From Gryganskiella cystojenkinii (taxonomy: Eukaryota; Mortierellomycota; Mortierellomycetes; Mortierellales; Mortierellaceae), in the NCBI GenBank assembly GCA_015852425.1, contig JAAAIG010000144.1:1-33269 (forward strand): a stretch of DNA of 33,269 nucleotides, given 5' to 3'. How positions within the stretch are numbered: position 1 is the stretch's first letter; every line of letters starts with the position of its first letter. Positions 21,699 through 33,269 of this stretch are shown here, in pieces. Position numbers and translations under genes: made by a program. The notes beneath the pieces are model-generated. The model saw nothing but the letters and a program-made list of their open reading frames with translations. It was not told the origin of the DNA and made no database searches.

Positions 21699-24600
21699 AT
21701 GACCGAGCCAGGGATTTCGCCTTCGCCCAGGGCACCCTCGCCTACTCTCGTGGCATCTTCGCCAAAGCAGACATCCCTGCCAAAGAACATCATCGTCAGC
21801 TCTGCTCAGCTTCGCTCACCTTCACCTTCCCCAAAGACGCCACCAACACACTCCTGGGGAAGTGCCAGCAACAAGAATCGAGGCATGTTCCTTTTTTTAA
21901 TATTTGCGCTGTGTTGCGTTGCGTTGCGTTTCTGGGATACATCAGGACGAGTCAGAGGGGAAATGGCAGAGCACTTCACAGGAACGACCCAGTCCCCCTG
22001 GACACGAATCGATTGGTGTGATGGAACAGGAGCAAAACAAAAAGCTAATCACCCTGCTCCTCTTTATCTCCGGCTCTTTCCCCCCCCCCTTCTTCTTCTT
22101 CGAACCAACAGCCGATCTCAACAATGACCCTCGCTACAAGAAGTACGTTCAGCTTGTCGAGAGAAACCTGCAGTCGTTCGACAATGTGAACGAATGGGCC
22201 GATGTGAATCCATTCTTGCTCAAGATCATGAGGGTAAGGATCAAATTGGCTTCTTGCAGTACTTTGCCTTTTCGTCTTCGCACCAATGACGAATAGTCTC
22301 TAGAAACAGCCGACTTTGCAGAGAAACGAGAAACCTCGGCCACATGATATGATGACACGTCGTCGTCTTTTTTTAATCCCTTGGCAGCAAACAGATCGAA
22401 TCCCATTTACTGACTGGCGGCCTTTTCTTCTCCTTTTGCTCGAGTAGTCCTTCCAAGCCTATCCTCAGTACACCGTTATCCCAAGGAGTCTCACGGTGGC
22501 AAAACGCTTGGCCCAGTGCCTCAACCCAGCCTTGCCTGCAGGAGTTCACGGAAAGACTCTGGATGTTTACGCGTACATTCTGGAAACCATCGGCGTATGT
22601 TGAGACAAAATCAATATGAAAATTGGTGGCAACTTATTTCTCGACTTACAGCGACCTACGACTAATCTCTTCATACGATTTTTTCTTGTTCCTTAACAGC
22701 CAGATCAGTTGTCGGAGGACATCACATTGTGGTCGTACGGTCTCTTCCCTTTCTTGCAAAACGCGGCGTTATCTGTCAAGGTACGAGACTTTGGACGTGG
22801 TCAATTTAAGCATATAAATTGGCGACGACAACGTAACAATCATGTCCTTTTTTCTTTGCCCAACTAACGTCCGAATCGTCTGACCACTCACTGTTCATGG
22901 TGTTACTACTATTGTTGATAAATAGCCGCAACTCTTAGATATTTATGAAAAGTTCTATTTGCCGCTAAAGGACAGACTAAAGCCATGTCTAAAGAGTTTC
23001 ATGATCGGATTATTGCCAGGACTAGATGAAGAAGGAAGCGAGTTTTTCGACAGAGTTTTGAACATCATGGACAATCTTCGCAAGGCGGTGGACGAGACTT
23101 TTTTCTTCCAGTGCATGTGGCTGATCCTGATCACTTCTTCGCAGCATCGGCAGCCCGCTTTGCATTATCTTACGCGTCGCATGCCCTTGTTGACCAACAC
23201 TGAAGGTAAGTCGATTCCACTCCTGCTTTGGCTCGTTTTGCGCCTTATTTGGACATGGATCGTCTCGAGATATCTCAGAATACCCATTAAATCGTGCATG
23301 CTATTTTATCGTTTCTAGACGTGGCCTTTGTACTCGGAGATGACGCAGGACTGATGGTTAGGGCTTTCTCGGCCACTGTGAGCGATTCTCAGCTTCTTGT
23401 CCAACGTGCTATGCTCGACTTGATGGTGGTGCACTTTCCAGTCGGAAACGGGTATGCTATGCAACTTGCCCTTTCTCCAAAACAGGCATGCATGTATCGG
23501 TTACTCATATGACTCGATTTACTATACTAGACTGATTGAGCAAAATGACTTGATCGTGCTCGTGAAGGCTGCCGTTGGAGTTGTTTTACGCAAGGACATG
23601 TCCCTGAATCGAAGACTGTACGCTTGGCTTTTAGGCAAGTACCCCATGCTGGTATTTTTTGACGCGCCAAGGTCGGTGTCTCCGGATTATCATTTACCCT
23701 GTAATTTCTTGATATAGGTGCACAAGAGAGCAAGAAGAAAATCTTTGACGGACCTGCAAAAGATGCATTAATTTCTGGACTGCAGGTAATAAGTACTCTC
23801 AGAAAATATCTGTGGATATCAAGCGACTTACGTTTTGGTCTCACACGATAGTTCTTTTATTCCATGACATAGAGCATTCTTTGGTCAAATGACGAGGAAC
23901 TTCAGGAAAGCCAAAAACCATATCGCGTGTTTGTCTCTCTGCTTGATGAGTGGGACATTGGATATCCTGTAATCCAAGCGGTGTTCTTGGACGCATTGCT
24001 CTCATTAAAACGGCACGTCGATGCAGGCCATCATGGGACGGAGGTAATAAGCACGATTGTCGATGTTATGGTCGCATCTAAACTTCAGAATCGACACTGA
24101 TTCCAAGTTTCTCGTTTTATAGCTTATTCAAACCGCAACTATGTGGATTGATATGACGGACCCGTACTTGATCTGGAAGAAGCTTTCCGAGGCGATCAGC
24201 GACAACTTTCCAGTAGAGGAAGGAAAGGACTCCTACTCTCTGGATCTAGTGATATTCTTCCTCAACTCGTTCAAGTTGAACGACGAAGAAATGCAGCACA
24301 TGCACATGCCCATGTTCCTGTTGCTCATCTTGACGAGAATTCAGGTAACTATTTGATCTGGACCAAAATAAGGGTGAAGTCGTAGCGCCCTTGATTGCTA
24401 ATCAAGCACACCTGTATCGTCTTTGTTGTAGATAATCGTGGACAACGACCACGTTCTTACTTGCGCGGATCAAATCAATACAGCTCTTTCCCTTTGCCTG
24501 ATGCTTTTCCGACATATACCCGCCTCAGTCTTTGCACCTCAGGCATCCAGTCAAGCATTATTACCAACGCAGCCTTCTCGTGCGTCCAAATCCAAGCCTT

Positions 24601-27600
24601 CTACGCCTACCCCTGGAACCCAGCATGGAAGACCCGACAGCAACCAAGCCTCCACTAAGGTCATTTCATTCGAAGCTGGCATGAGCGCTAAAGACTACAT
24701 CGAGGAATTTTATATTCTTCAGCCTGCAGCCGCCTCCACCACTGCCTCGGAGGAGTCCACGGCAAAAGAGTACGCTGGAATTAAAGGACAGGCGCTGACG
24801 CAGCAAGCTTTGACCTTTATTCAGAACTTTATCAGCAACGTCCTCGACACTTGCATGAAGGACGAAGAAGGTGTGCATACAAAGATCCTGAGACCTATGA
24901 TCCTCAAGGCCTGCAAGACTCTGACGATCCTCTCCAGGTATCAGTCTCCGCCCACTGTAGTCGAGGATTATTTCTCTGGACCTTGGTTGGATAAGATGCG
25001 AACCGCTTGCTGCAATGTAAGGTCTATTAGCACACCTGTATATACTTATCCAAACACATTTTTTATGAGTGTAGTATTAACTGGCATCATTCTTCAAAAT
25101 TAGGCAAAGGACTTTTCTATTGTCGATGCCGTTGTAACTACGCTGGTGGAGCTGACAGTGGATATGAAAGTCGTTCCTCCATCATTTCTGGACAATCGTG
25201 AACATATGCGACCAATGGTGGACAATATCTGGTTGTTCATGGCCGAAGAGCACATGCATCTACACTTGCGAGCCTCTCAGTTGATCTGGATGTTGCAGGA
25301 CCTGACGGCCGTTAGTCACGAGGTCGAAACAGCAATTGCCTCATACCTCGTAGCCGACAGCACTAAGATCCGGATCGATGCATTCCAAAAGTTTGGCGTG
25401 TTTTGGCGACTCTCAGGTAATACAGGGTTCGGATGAGCGGATGTTCTCGAAAGTTTTTAAAGGTGGAGACTAACATTTGACTTTTTTGTCACAGATGACA
25501 TCCAGCACAATCCTGCGGCGTTTGTTCGACCAATGATGCTGATGCTCGATTCTCTGAGCAGCACCAATCCGTCCAACAGGAGAGCCGGAGAGACCTGGAT
25601 TCGAAGTAACCTCAAATCTTATCCACGACTCTTAGATCCGCTTCTCCTTGTCCTCTATGACCAGTCAATTGTGAGAGTCCAGTCCGAGGAGACGTTCCAT
25701 AACGAATACTTTCCTGTGCACTACTACATTCGAAACTTTAACCAAGCGCAGGTCCAGTATGTCTTCAACACCCTGTTGACCGTTTTCAGATTCGGCGGTC
25801 TAGGATTTTTGAGGTCCATCAGACAATCGACCGTTCCTCCAGAGGTGGCGACGGCTGTGTCCGAGATCATCGGCAGCACGGATCTCAAGACGGCACCTAC
25901 TTATCTCGACTGTTTCGTTCGATCGGCTCTCCGGTTTATTGAGAGTGAGCCTACGAGCGATTTCAAGTCAATGCTGATCTTAAACGAGGAGATTCACATG
26001 GTTGCAGCGGACTTCCTACATTTTATCATCTCCAAGATCGATCACGTCGAGACATCTTTGTTGACGATGATTCACAAGACAGTCATCAACAAGATGCTCT
26101 ATTGCATCAATCACGGTCGTCTGGATCTGCAAAGCCGACTACTTCATCTCCTCCATGCGACAATCTTAATGGGCACGACTCCGGTCAAGAAGGCAGGGAC
26201 ACCGACGAGTGCAAATGGAACCATAGTGCGCGAGGGATCGATGTCAACGTATGAGGGATCCAGCGGATCAAGCCAGGCGAATGGTGATGCGAACGAAAGT
26301 TTATTCCGCATCGTCGGCTCTTCGCCCTTGTTTGTCAAGACTGTCTTTGATGCGCTATCCGTCCCATCGAACCGGCCAATTCTTCAACACTGGATGGACT
26401 TTTTGATGCTCGCTCTGCCATTCCTGACGAATTATTTCCGCAAGGTGCTTTTGCCTGTCATTCAGTGTCTTTGTGATCAAATCTTGCGGAGTCGTTCCTG
26501 TCTTCAGGAAGTTTATGCTGATCATGACAGATCTTCGTCTGTGTCGCCAAATCTCACGGATCAGGACTTGATGATCTTCTTGACAGGAGTAGACAGGCTG
26601 CTGACTTTCAGTTTAGCAGAGGCCCGACTCGGAGAAGAAGTTGACGCAGTTCATAAGCAAGAGTGGATGGACGGACTGCGCGGCACGCAGGGTTTGGTGG
26701 CTAATGTCCTCAGCATTGAGGTTCATCCTAGCGACGCCTTCCAGGAGAACAGGGTAATGACATATTTGCATTTCTGACTTGATTCTTGCGACACAGACCC
26801 GACTTACTGATATTGTTTGTTGTTGTTAATCTAGGCAAGGGACACCGTCCTTTACAATATCGTGGGAATCGTCCAGATCTTTATCGAGCTGTGGTCGGTT
26901 TTTGATCAGAAGAATATCGTGGCCGCCTCCGAAGCGGAGGACGTGTCCCTGCAGTTCATTGGCGAGCGAGTGCGGGCTCGGGTAAAACGCATCCTGGCTG
27001 GCTTATACAAGTCGTACCCTTCAGAAGTGACGGAGGCGTTTGTGGAGCTTTTCTTGGCCGAAAATCCCACAGTGCTGGATCTGGAAAACGTGAAGTCCGA
27101 CACCGATTTCAGAACTCTGGATATCTTGAGCACTGTTCCTGGAGCGTCTCCTCTGGCTATCTTCTTGACTCTCATGGAGAGCATCAGGGCGAGAACTCAT
27201 GGAATGACTACTACCCGTTCAAAACGGCCCAACCTGCGTATTAGCAAAGCGTGCGTGATTAATTCGGCTGCATGTTGTGGTGGGACTGGTAAAAGACTGG
27301 TTTCATTCTCTAACTTATTTTTTGTTCTTACTTGCCTGTATAAAAATAGTACGGATATTGTGCTTCTTCGTTTCCTTGAGATTTACTGCTCATATCTGCC
27401 TAACGTCGAGTCGCTTGTGGATCTTTGGCCCTTGTGCCTGAACTTTGTGCGCGAATATTTTCCTCAGGCGACCACCTTCAAGTATGCCTTCCCATCGCTC
27501 CTTCGAATCATGACTGTTTTGTGTGATCGTCTGTCGCACACCAGCTATTTTGAAGACAAGAAGATCCGAAGAGATGCCGCGGACCTATACGCACGTGTCC

Positions 27601-29783
27601 TTGATTACTGCGTGCTAATTGCTGGACGGTCGTTTGACCAAGGTATCTGGCTGAGGAACAGGAACCCTCAGGATTTTGAGATTCTAGAGGAGAGTGGTAG
27701 GAATAATTTGCGTTTTTGCCACGAGGGAACCGCTTTGTGCATGGAGGTCAACTTGTCATTCAACTTGTCACTGGTTCTAATTATTTCCCAACTGTTCTTA
27801 TTATAGATGATTCGCGAGAATCTATTCGGCCCCCTTCGTCCAGTGTCTCGGATGTGGATCAAAACAGACGTGCGGGCAAGACGAAGGAGGATGTACTCAT
27901 CCAACAGATTCTTGTCAGCCTTTGTCAACTCGTAATTCCAAACATGCGCAGGATTTTGCAGGAACAGGACCGGATCACGACGGCCATCACAAACTTGATG
28001 TACTATGTGATCGCACCGGCGCTGAAGACGCGCGTGGGGTTGCATGATACGACTGTCGACCTGCTTTGTGAGATCTCCAAGATCCCGTTCGCTTACCGGA
28101 CTTGGCGCAAAGAGGTGTGGGAGGTGTTTTTGGACAATCGATTCTTTGCCATGGGACCCGCAGCGGCCCGTAAATGGCGAGTGTTGATCCAGACGGCCAT
28201 GACCACAGAGAAAGATAGACTGGTTGAGCTTCTTGGTACGTCTGTGTTCATGTTTCTGTACAATGAACCTGCATGAGATTGCACCAGTTTTGAGCTGACC
28301 TTTTTTTTTTTTAACTTTAGGCCGTATTTCAACGTCACCGACGACCGCATTGTTCACTAGCAGAGACCAGGAATCGTTGAACCGCGCACTGATGTTGCGT
28401 CGTCTGACGTTTATAATTTGGTGTGGTTCTGTTGATCAGTATCTCCCACAGCTGCCAAACATCCAAGAAAAGCTTGTCGAGTTGTTGAAGCTAAGTTCAA
28501 CGGAGCAGGTACACCCCGAGGTAAAATATTCTTGCACAATGGGCATCTTTTTGTGCATGTGAAGGAAGGATTTTTGACTACGCTTTTATATGCAATTGAT
28601 ACTTAGAGCGCTCTTTATTTGTGGGTCTTATTTAGATCTATTTGTGCCTTCGAGTGTTACTCTGTCGAATCTCGAATCAACACCTCAACAACTTTTGGCC
28701 GGTTTTGTTGACTGAACTCGTAAGTCGAACAGATCGAAGGATGATTCTTGCAGTAAAGATGATACCAAGGCTAGAGTTAGTTTCAATACTGACATGTCTT
28801 TGACCTTGATCCTGCACGTGTTTTTTAGATTCAACTGTTCAACCTTTTCTTGACAGACGAGAATGACCGACCGGAGCAAGTCCAACTCTTTTTGTCTGCG
28901 TGTAAATTCTTGGATTTGCTGTTTGTGCTCGAGAATGGACTCTATTTTATGTAAGTTGAAAGGAAAAATAGTGTGTCATTTGTTTCTGAGGCAGAGAATG
29001 AACCTGCTTGCAAAGATCGTTGAAACTGACCATGTAAGTGTTTTTCTGCGACAATTTTTCTCACGCTTCTGTAACAAAAAAAAAAAAAGTCATCAATGGA
29101 TCTTTATTTCAGACGCAATCCGCAAGACGGTAATGCATTCGCCTATGGGAGAAGCTATGCCTCATGCTCTGATGGACCGGTTGGGCAAGAAGCTGTTTGA
29201 AGAAGCACCTTTAGATGGGTATGCTTCAGGAACGACCAGCACTACGGCTGCCATTGTTGGAGGAGTGGGACCAGGGTCGGTGCCGGACTCTGTTTCTCAA
29301 CATGGTGGACAAGCTTCAGCAGGATCGGAAGAACAATGGTTGACCGAGAACGATATCCTTGAGCAAATGTCGTTCGGAACAACAAGTGTTCGACAGAACA
29401 GCTCTTTCGCGACGACGGGATCGACATTGTCTCTTCCACTGTCTTCGTCGTCTTCGACAGTGATAGGTTCAGGATCATTGATTACAGGCCAAAGAGGAGG
29501 AGTAGGAGCAGGAGTAGGAATGGCGAGTGGAGGCAATCAGCAACAGCAACAACAACAATCTCAGTGGCAAGGCGTGTCTACAACAAGGACGACGACATCG
29601 ATGAAACGACCAATGTTGACGATGCGATCGATTCAGCATGTTCGTGAACTCGAGTTCTTTTTGACGCATGTGGCCCAGTATGTGTACCACACGACGTATA
29701 CGCTTGCCAAACCAGACACTCGGTTCATTGAGGCATTGATTGAGAGGGATATGCTTGGAAGCAGCAGCACTTTGGATGATTAA
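21699..29783 (+). CDS. DOP1: DOP1 (Dopey) family protein, endosome-Golgi traffic
   Basis: Twenty exons: 21699-21882, 22112-22233, 22448-22594, 22700-22780, 22926-23205, 23319-23451, 23531-23634, 23718-23785, 23873-24043, 24123-24344, 24432-25016, 25104-25416, 25495-26753, 26835-27250, 27350-27696, 27807-28235, 28321-28520, 28636-28719, 28829-28950, 29090-29783; 1986 aa. In yeast, Dop1 is an essential peripheral Golgi/endosome protein acting with Mon2 and the flippase Neo1. The Dopey N-terminal domain (about 64-360) is clear: DPRYKKYVQLVERNLQSFD, VAKRLAQCLNPALPAGVHGK, PCLKSFMIGLLPGLDEEGSE, DMSLNRRLYAWLLG. The C-terminal signature is also present: YLCLRVLLCRISNQHLNNFW, PVLLTEL, FLDLLFVLENGLYFIHQWIF. 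Ser/Pro-rich N-terminus (1-61) and a Q-rich, Ser/Thr-rich segment near 1850-1910 are variable. An in-frame ATG at 21381 would add 106 low-complexity residues; I prefer 21699. Introns 1 and 7 use GC donors. Confidence 0.93.
21883..22111 (+). other. Probable GC-AG intron 1 of DOP1
   Basis: The exon before it must end in phase 1 to read DLNNDPRYKKYV. GAG|GCATGT gives this phase. The only GT alternative in phase, GTGCCA at 21861, is a poor donor and would drop seven residues. The acceptor is CAACAG. Confidence 0.6.
23635..23717 (+). other. GC-AG intron 7 of DOP1
   Basis: The exon ends RRLYAWLLG in phase 1, followed by the minor-donor consensus GCAAGT. The acceptor ATATAG leads into AQESKKKIFDGPAKD, as expected for the family. 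The in-phase requirement rules out the downstream GTATTT, which would shift frame. Confidence 0.85.
27251..27349 (+). other. Stop-free 99-bp intron 14 of DOP1
   Basis: GTGCGT donor, CTAACTT branch-like sequence at about 27311 and AAATAG acceptor. It is a multiple of three and open in frame, so retention would add 33 residues rich in C, S and F between the ISKA and TDIVLLRF segments. Splicing is preferred because the insert breaks a helical repeat. Confidence 0.7.
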
Positions 29784-31621
29784 GATAAATTACCCATAAA
29801 AAAGCGTGAAATGAATGATTGATCGATTTGATTGTCGTGTCCTTGTTGAGGGGGTGCTTGTGAGTGTGGGAAAAACAAAAAATTGGTCACCAAACAGAAA
29901 TCACTGAGCACGCTTTTCATTTGAACGTATGGGTATGAGTGGTGCAAACATGGTAAGAGACCAGAGACAACAGAAACGTTTATTTCTTGCTGGTAAAGAG
30001 ACCATCAAAACGGACTGGAGGGGCAGAAGGGTTCATTCATCGTTCTTTTTTTGTTTCCTTTGATTGTTCTTCATGTTGTTGCGACCATGAGCCCTCTTCT
30101 TCTCCTTCACATGTGTGTGTAATGGGCGTGTCCCTTTCCCGTTACTCGTTGGAGAGCGCGACTTGGCATGAATACAAAAAGCGGACGGGTGACCTAAAAA
30201 AATATTTCTTTCCCATTCATTCATTTCCCCTCTCTTTGCTCATTTCCATTCATTCATTCATTCAGTTTATTCTTCCCCCCCCTTTCCCCCCACTTCTCCT
30301 TGTCTCTCTCATCCCCACCTTCAATCCAACAAGAGTGACTTTCTCTCCTTCGTTCTTAATACCCTTCACAGCTACTTCATTCCCTGGCCCCTCCCCTTCA
30401 CTACCGTTGGTTTCTTGCCCTTCCTTTTTAAGAGTTGCCTGGTCCCTTTCTTTCAAGGTTTGACTGTTTCGGACCGTCTATCCAATCATTCTCTATTTGA
30501 TCACACTTTTCTTCCTCGTTGTCTTATATTGCTTTACCCCCACCTTCTTTTCTCTCCACCGCTACCATCACTACCATTACAACTACAAGCTCCTTTTCGG
30601 TTTCTTTCCTTACCTCGCTTTGTCACCTCCCTTCCTGCAACTCCCTTCAACACACTCTCACAAGTCCCGCCACAATTCCTGTCCTCTGCGCCTGTCCTCG
30701 ACCTCGTCAAGATCGAAAACACTCCCTTCTTCGGTCCCTGTCGTCGTCCCTGCCCTTGTCTCCAATCGACGACCTTGTAGTGCCGAACTCACTCTGCAGA
30801 ACAACACCCCAGCCGCCTTGACTCGGGGTGATTGAAGACAAAAAAAAAAAAGGAAACCAAGGCAAAAAAAAAAAAAAAAAGAAGAAAGAAATCCAAGATA
30901 CTGACCCTCACAGTTGTGCGGCCAAAGAGAATATACACACTTTTTGGACTGTCGATTGTGTTGTGTTTTACCTTGGCTATTTCATCAACGACAAAAACCC
31001 CCACTCTTTCCCTTGACGCCACAAGATCCCAGCAAAGTTGTGACACCCCAACCCCCGACCTTTCAAAAAGATCAACGCAAGGACCTCCTGTCTATCTCTT
31101 CTCGTAATTTCTGGGGACTAGTGGTCATTTTGCTGGTCGGTTGACTCAAGTCCGTTTCCTCCGGGTCCTGCTCCACCACCACTACCACCACTACCACTTT
31201 GGGTTGACAGGATTCGAGTTTCGCTCTCTTCCCGGCTTTTTTTTTTTTTTTTTTTTTGTTCTCTTTTTGATCTTCCAACAGCTCTCTTTTGACCCCACAT
31301 TTTTTACGTTCCTCCGTTTTTTTTATCGATACCACTTGAGCAAACATCTCTGTCACAAAAAAAAAAAAAAGCGTCCTTCGTCACTCCTCCGTTTCCACTC
31401 TTTCTTCCCTTGTTGCGCACGCACCTTTTACCTTTAAGTTGCAAAAAATACGACAGAGTGAGTGTGTGCGCGTCTTGTAAGCGGAGAGCCCAAAGAGTTC
31501 ATCACTCTTGTTTTCCAGCTCAGCTCAGCTTTTGTTCGTGAACGAGAACAAAGGTCGCCTTCTCCGCCCCACACACTTCTCCTCTTGCCATCTTTTTTTC
31601 TTTTGCCAAGGGAAAAAGAAA
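29784..31621. other. Spacer and leader between DOP1 and casein kinase
   Basis: 1.8 kb with no supported gene. From about 30200 onward the plus strand is dominated by C/T-rich sequence with homopolymer A and T tracts (for example about 30840-30880, 31238-31258 and 31358-31370). This is typical of a long pyrimidine-rich promoter and leader for the kinase at 31622. Open frames here are low-complexity S/F/P/L or K/R strings. A leader intron is possible but was not assigned. Confidence 0.5.
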
Positions 31622-33206
31622 ATGGGCTCGTCAGCAACCGTCATTGGAGGTGAATACCTGGTCCTGGGCAAGATTGGTGAGGGGTCTTTCGGAGAAGTCT
31701 TTCGAGGTAGGACTAATTCTTTTTACTTTTGTAGCAAATGACATGACAATTGGTTTTCTCGCAAGCTCGGAGGCATGGCGACTCCTTACCTGAAATTTTT
31801 GTTTGACGATAATCGTGGAAAAGGGTCCACAAAGGATCATAATTGATCGATCCCTGATCGAAAGGCGGATCGCTCATTTTTCTTTTGAAGATGCTCTTTC
31901 CCTTTGCGTCCCCTTTCCTCTTTGATGAACATAGAAACACAAACAAACGACTGATAAACCCTCCTTTTTTTGCTCCCCATCCGAGTTAGCTACCCATACG
32001 GCAACCGGGGTCGACTACGCGATCAAGCGTGAGGCCGCGAATGCTCCGCATCCACAGTTGCCACACGAAGCCAAGATGTACGAACGTCTTGCAGGCGGAG
32101 GTAACGTATACTTTGTTGTTTCCTCACGCGAATTTTTTTTTTTTCACTTTTTCGTTGACTCGGATTTCTTTTTGCAAGTAAGGAGTAAAATACGCGTGAG
32201 GACCCGGTGCAACCCCTGGGCGAAAAAAAAAGACAATAGGAACTGCAATATGGTTTAATGCACAGACCCTCCCCTTCTTTCATCCCTCTTTGATCACTGG
32301 TCTCAATGCAAGGTGCAGCTCAAAGGGGATGGCGAGATCTCCTCGTTAGACCTCTCTCTCTCTCTCTCATGCACGCTCAAAGTCCACTATCACTCGACAA
32401 AGGTGATGTTTACTCTCTCTCTCTCTCTGTCTCTCTCCCTATTTTATTGTGTGCATCTTCCACGTAGCTGGTATTCCTCACAAGCATTGGTACGGAAGAG
32501 AAGGTGCTTACAACGCCTTGGTGATTGATCTTCTCGGACCGAATTTAAAGCAAGTCCGTCGAGAGAACGAAAAGTTCCCCTTGAGCTTTGTCATCGAGCT
32601 TGGAGTTCAAATGGTAAGTGGGATGGAATGAAGGTTTATATTAAAGTCTTTTTTTTTTCTCTGTCGTCTGTTTTGACACCGATGTGGCTAACCTTCTTTG
32701 CGGACGAAATTATTTCTCTTTGTCATTATTATAATAGATATCACAACTAGAGTTCATTCACGAGCAAGGTGTCGTCTATCGCGATGTTAAGCCTGAAAAC
32801 TTTTTGTTGGATGTCAACATTGAGTTTCCAGCGGAACTACCGTCTTCCTCGGTCGGTAATAATGGTGGCAACAATAACAATAACAACCAAAACTACCACA
32901 ACAACAAAGCCCTGACGCCGCCGCTTTACCCAGATCATCCCATGAGCTTCTTTAATGATACCCGCCGACGTCAGTACAGTGTCGAGTCCTCACACACGTC
33001 CGCGAGCGGAGGGTCCTACCTCTCGACCTCTCCAACTTCTCCTATCGCGTTGAGTTATGGGAAACCAAAGCTATCGATCGTTGACTTTGGACTCGCGACC
33101 TCGTATCGTGATCCGGTCTCGGGAAAGCATCTCTACAGCAAGGGCAACACGCGACACAAGGTTGGCACGGCCAGATATGCCAGTCTCAACATCCACAACG
33201 GACGAG
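31622..33206 (+). CDS. Casein kinase I, YCK/CK1-gamma type (5' part, cut by window end)
   Basis: Exons 31622-31706, 31990-32100, 32468-32613, 32738-33206, then donor GTAAGA at 33207 and the window ends in the intron. The encoded N-terminal 270 residues are a CK1 kinase domain with a Ser/Thr kinase fold. It begins SSATVIGGEYLVLGKIGEGSFGEVF (Gly loop), then the ATP-binding lysine in YAIKREA, IPHKHWYGREGAYNALVIDLL, LGPNLKQ, catalytic VVYRDVKPENFLL, VDFGLA (metal-binding DFG) and GTARYASLNIHNG. YRDVKPENFL and SRDP-like sequence after DFG are closest to the yeast Yck/CK1-gamma branch, which is usually membrane-associated through a lipidated C-terminus; that end is outside the window. An insertion of about 70 residues (N-rich, then Ser/Thr-rich) sits between NFLL and the DFG strand, where ordinary CK1s have about 10-20. 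The ATG at 31622 directly precedes GSSATVIG, as in relatives. Confidence 0.92.
32101..32467 (+). other. Intron 2 of the casein kinase with CT microsatellites
   Basis: 367-bp intron, GTAACG donor and ACGTAG acceptor, joining RLAGG to AGIPHKHW in phase 1. It holds two CT/TC dinucleotide arrays (about 32351-32368 and 32413-32429). Confidence 0.8.
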
Positions 33207-33269
33207 GTAAGAAAAGGAAATCTGACTGCAGATTGACTTTGGTGAAGAGTTGATTATATCAGAACGAGA

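Noticed and set aside
28993..29032. Exon reading QRMNLLAKIVETDH inside DOP1
   Set aside because: Phase does not connect to the final exon, and skipping it restores the family motif FIHQWIFISD. Kept only as a possible poison exon.
32351..32429. CT arrays in the kinase intron as a regulatory repeat
   Set aside because: Simple dinucleotide microsatellites are common in this window's introns and leaders; nothing marks these as special.
1..33269. tRNA, rRNA, CRISPR, transposase or insertion-sequence features
   Set aside because: No A/B-box pair, repeat-spacer pattern, terminal inverted repeats with a transposase, or reverse transcriptase motifs were found by eye on either strand.

Overview
This is nuclear DNA from a eukaryote, almost certainly a filamentous fungus. 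The genes carry many short introns (about 80-230 bp, usually GTAAGN or GTATNN to YAG with CTAAC/CTGAC-like branch sites). Coding is GC-balanced, spacers are rich in A, T and pyrimidine tracts, and SPX-ankyrin-GDPD, DOP1 and YCK-type casein kinase homologues are all present. Gene style (intron-rich, poly-Q/N and Ser/Pro-rich insertions, homopolymer-rich introns) suggests an early-diverging fungus such as Mortierellomycota. That placement is inference and was not checked against any database. There is a 116-base assembly gap at 12527-12642.

Layout: (1) 1-1494, spacer and promoter. (2) 1495-6894, plus strand, nine-exon SPX-ankyrin-GDPD phosphodiesterase of the yeast Gde1 type. (3) 7087-11678, minus strand, six-exon APC-superfamily amino-acid permease with an exceptional ~800-residue low-complexity tail, convergent with gene 1. 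(4) 12781-16551, plus strand, three-exon 1171-residue protein. It has a Q/N/P-rich N-terminus, a helical region resembling the MLKL/HeLo-type four-helix bundle, a CHORD-like Cys/His cluster, a large unrecognised beta-rich region and a C-terminal coiled coil; it is the most unusual gene here. (5) 16741-19060, minus strand, two-exon disordered tail-anchored protein of unknown function, convergent with gene 4. (6) 19061-21698, long divergent spacer. (7) 21699-29783, plus strand, 20-exon DOP1 (Dopey) homologue. (8) 29784-31621, spacer and pyrimidine-rich leader. (9) 31622 to the window edge, plus strand, 5' part of a YCK/CK1-gamma-type casein kinase I with a large insertion before its DFG motif.

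The genes do not form an obvious cluster. Three fit known fungal cell biology: phosphate-linked glycerophosphodiester breakdown (SPX-GDPD), endosome-Golgi traffic (DOP1) and membrane-associated casein kinase signalling. All exon models below were built by hand from splice motifs plus reading-frame and family continuity. Every complete model sums to a multiple of three. Three introns need GC-AG splicing to keep frame, which is a notable proportion of the 39 introns modelled.
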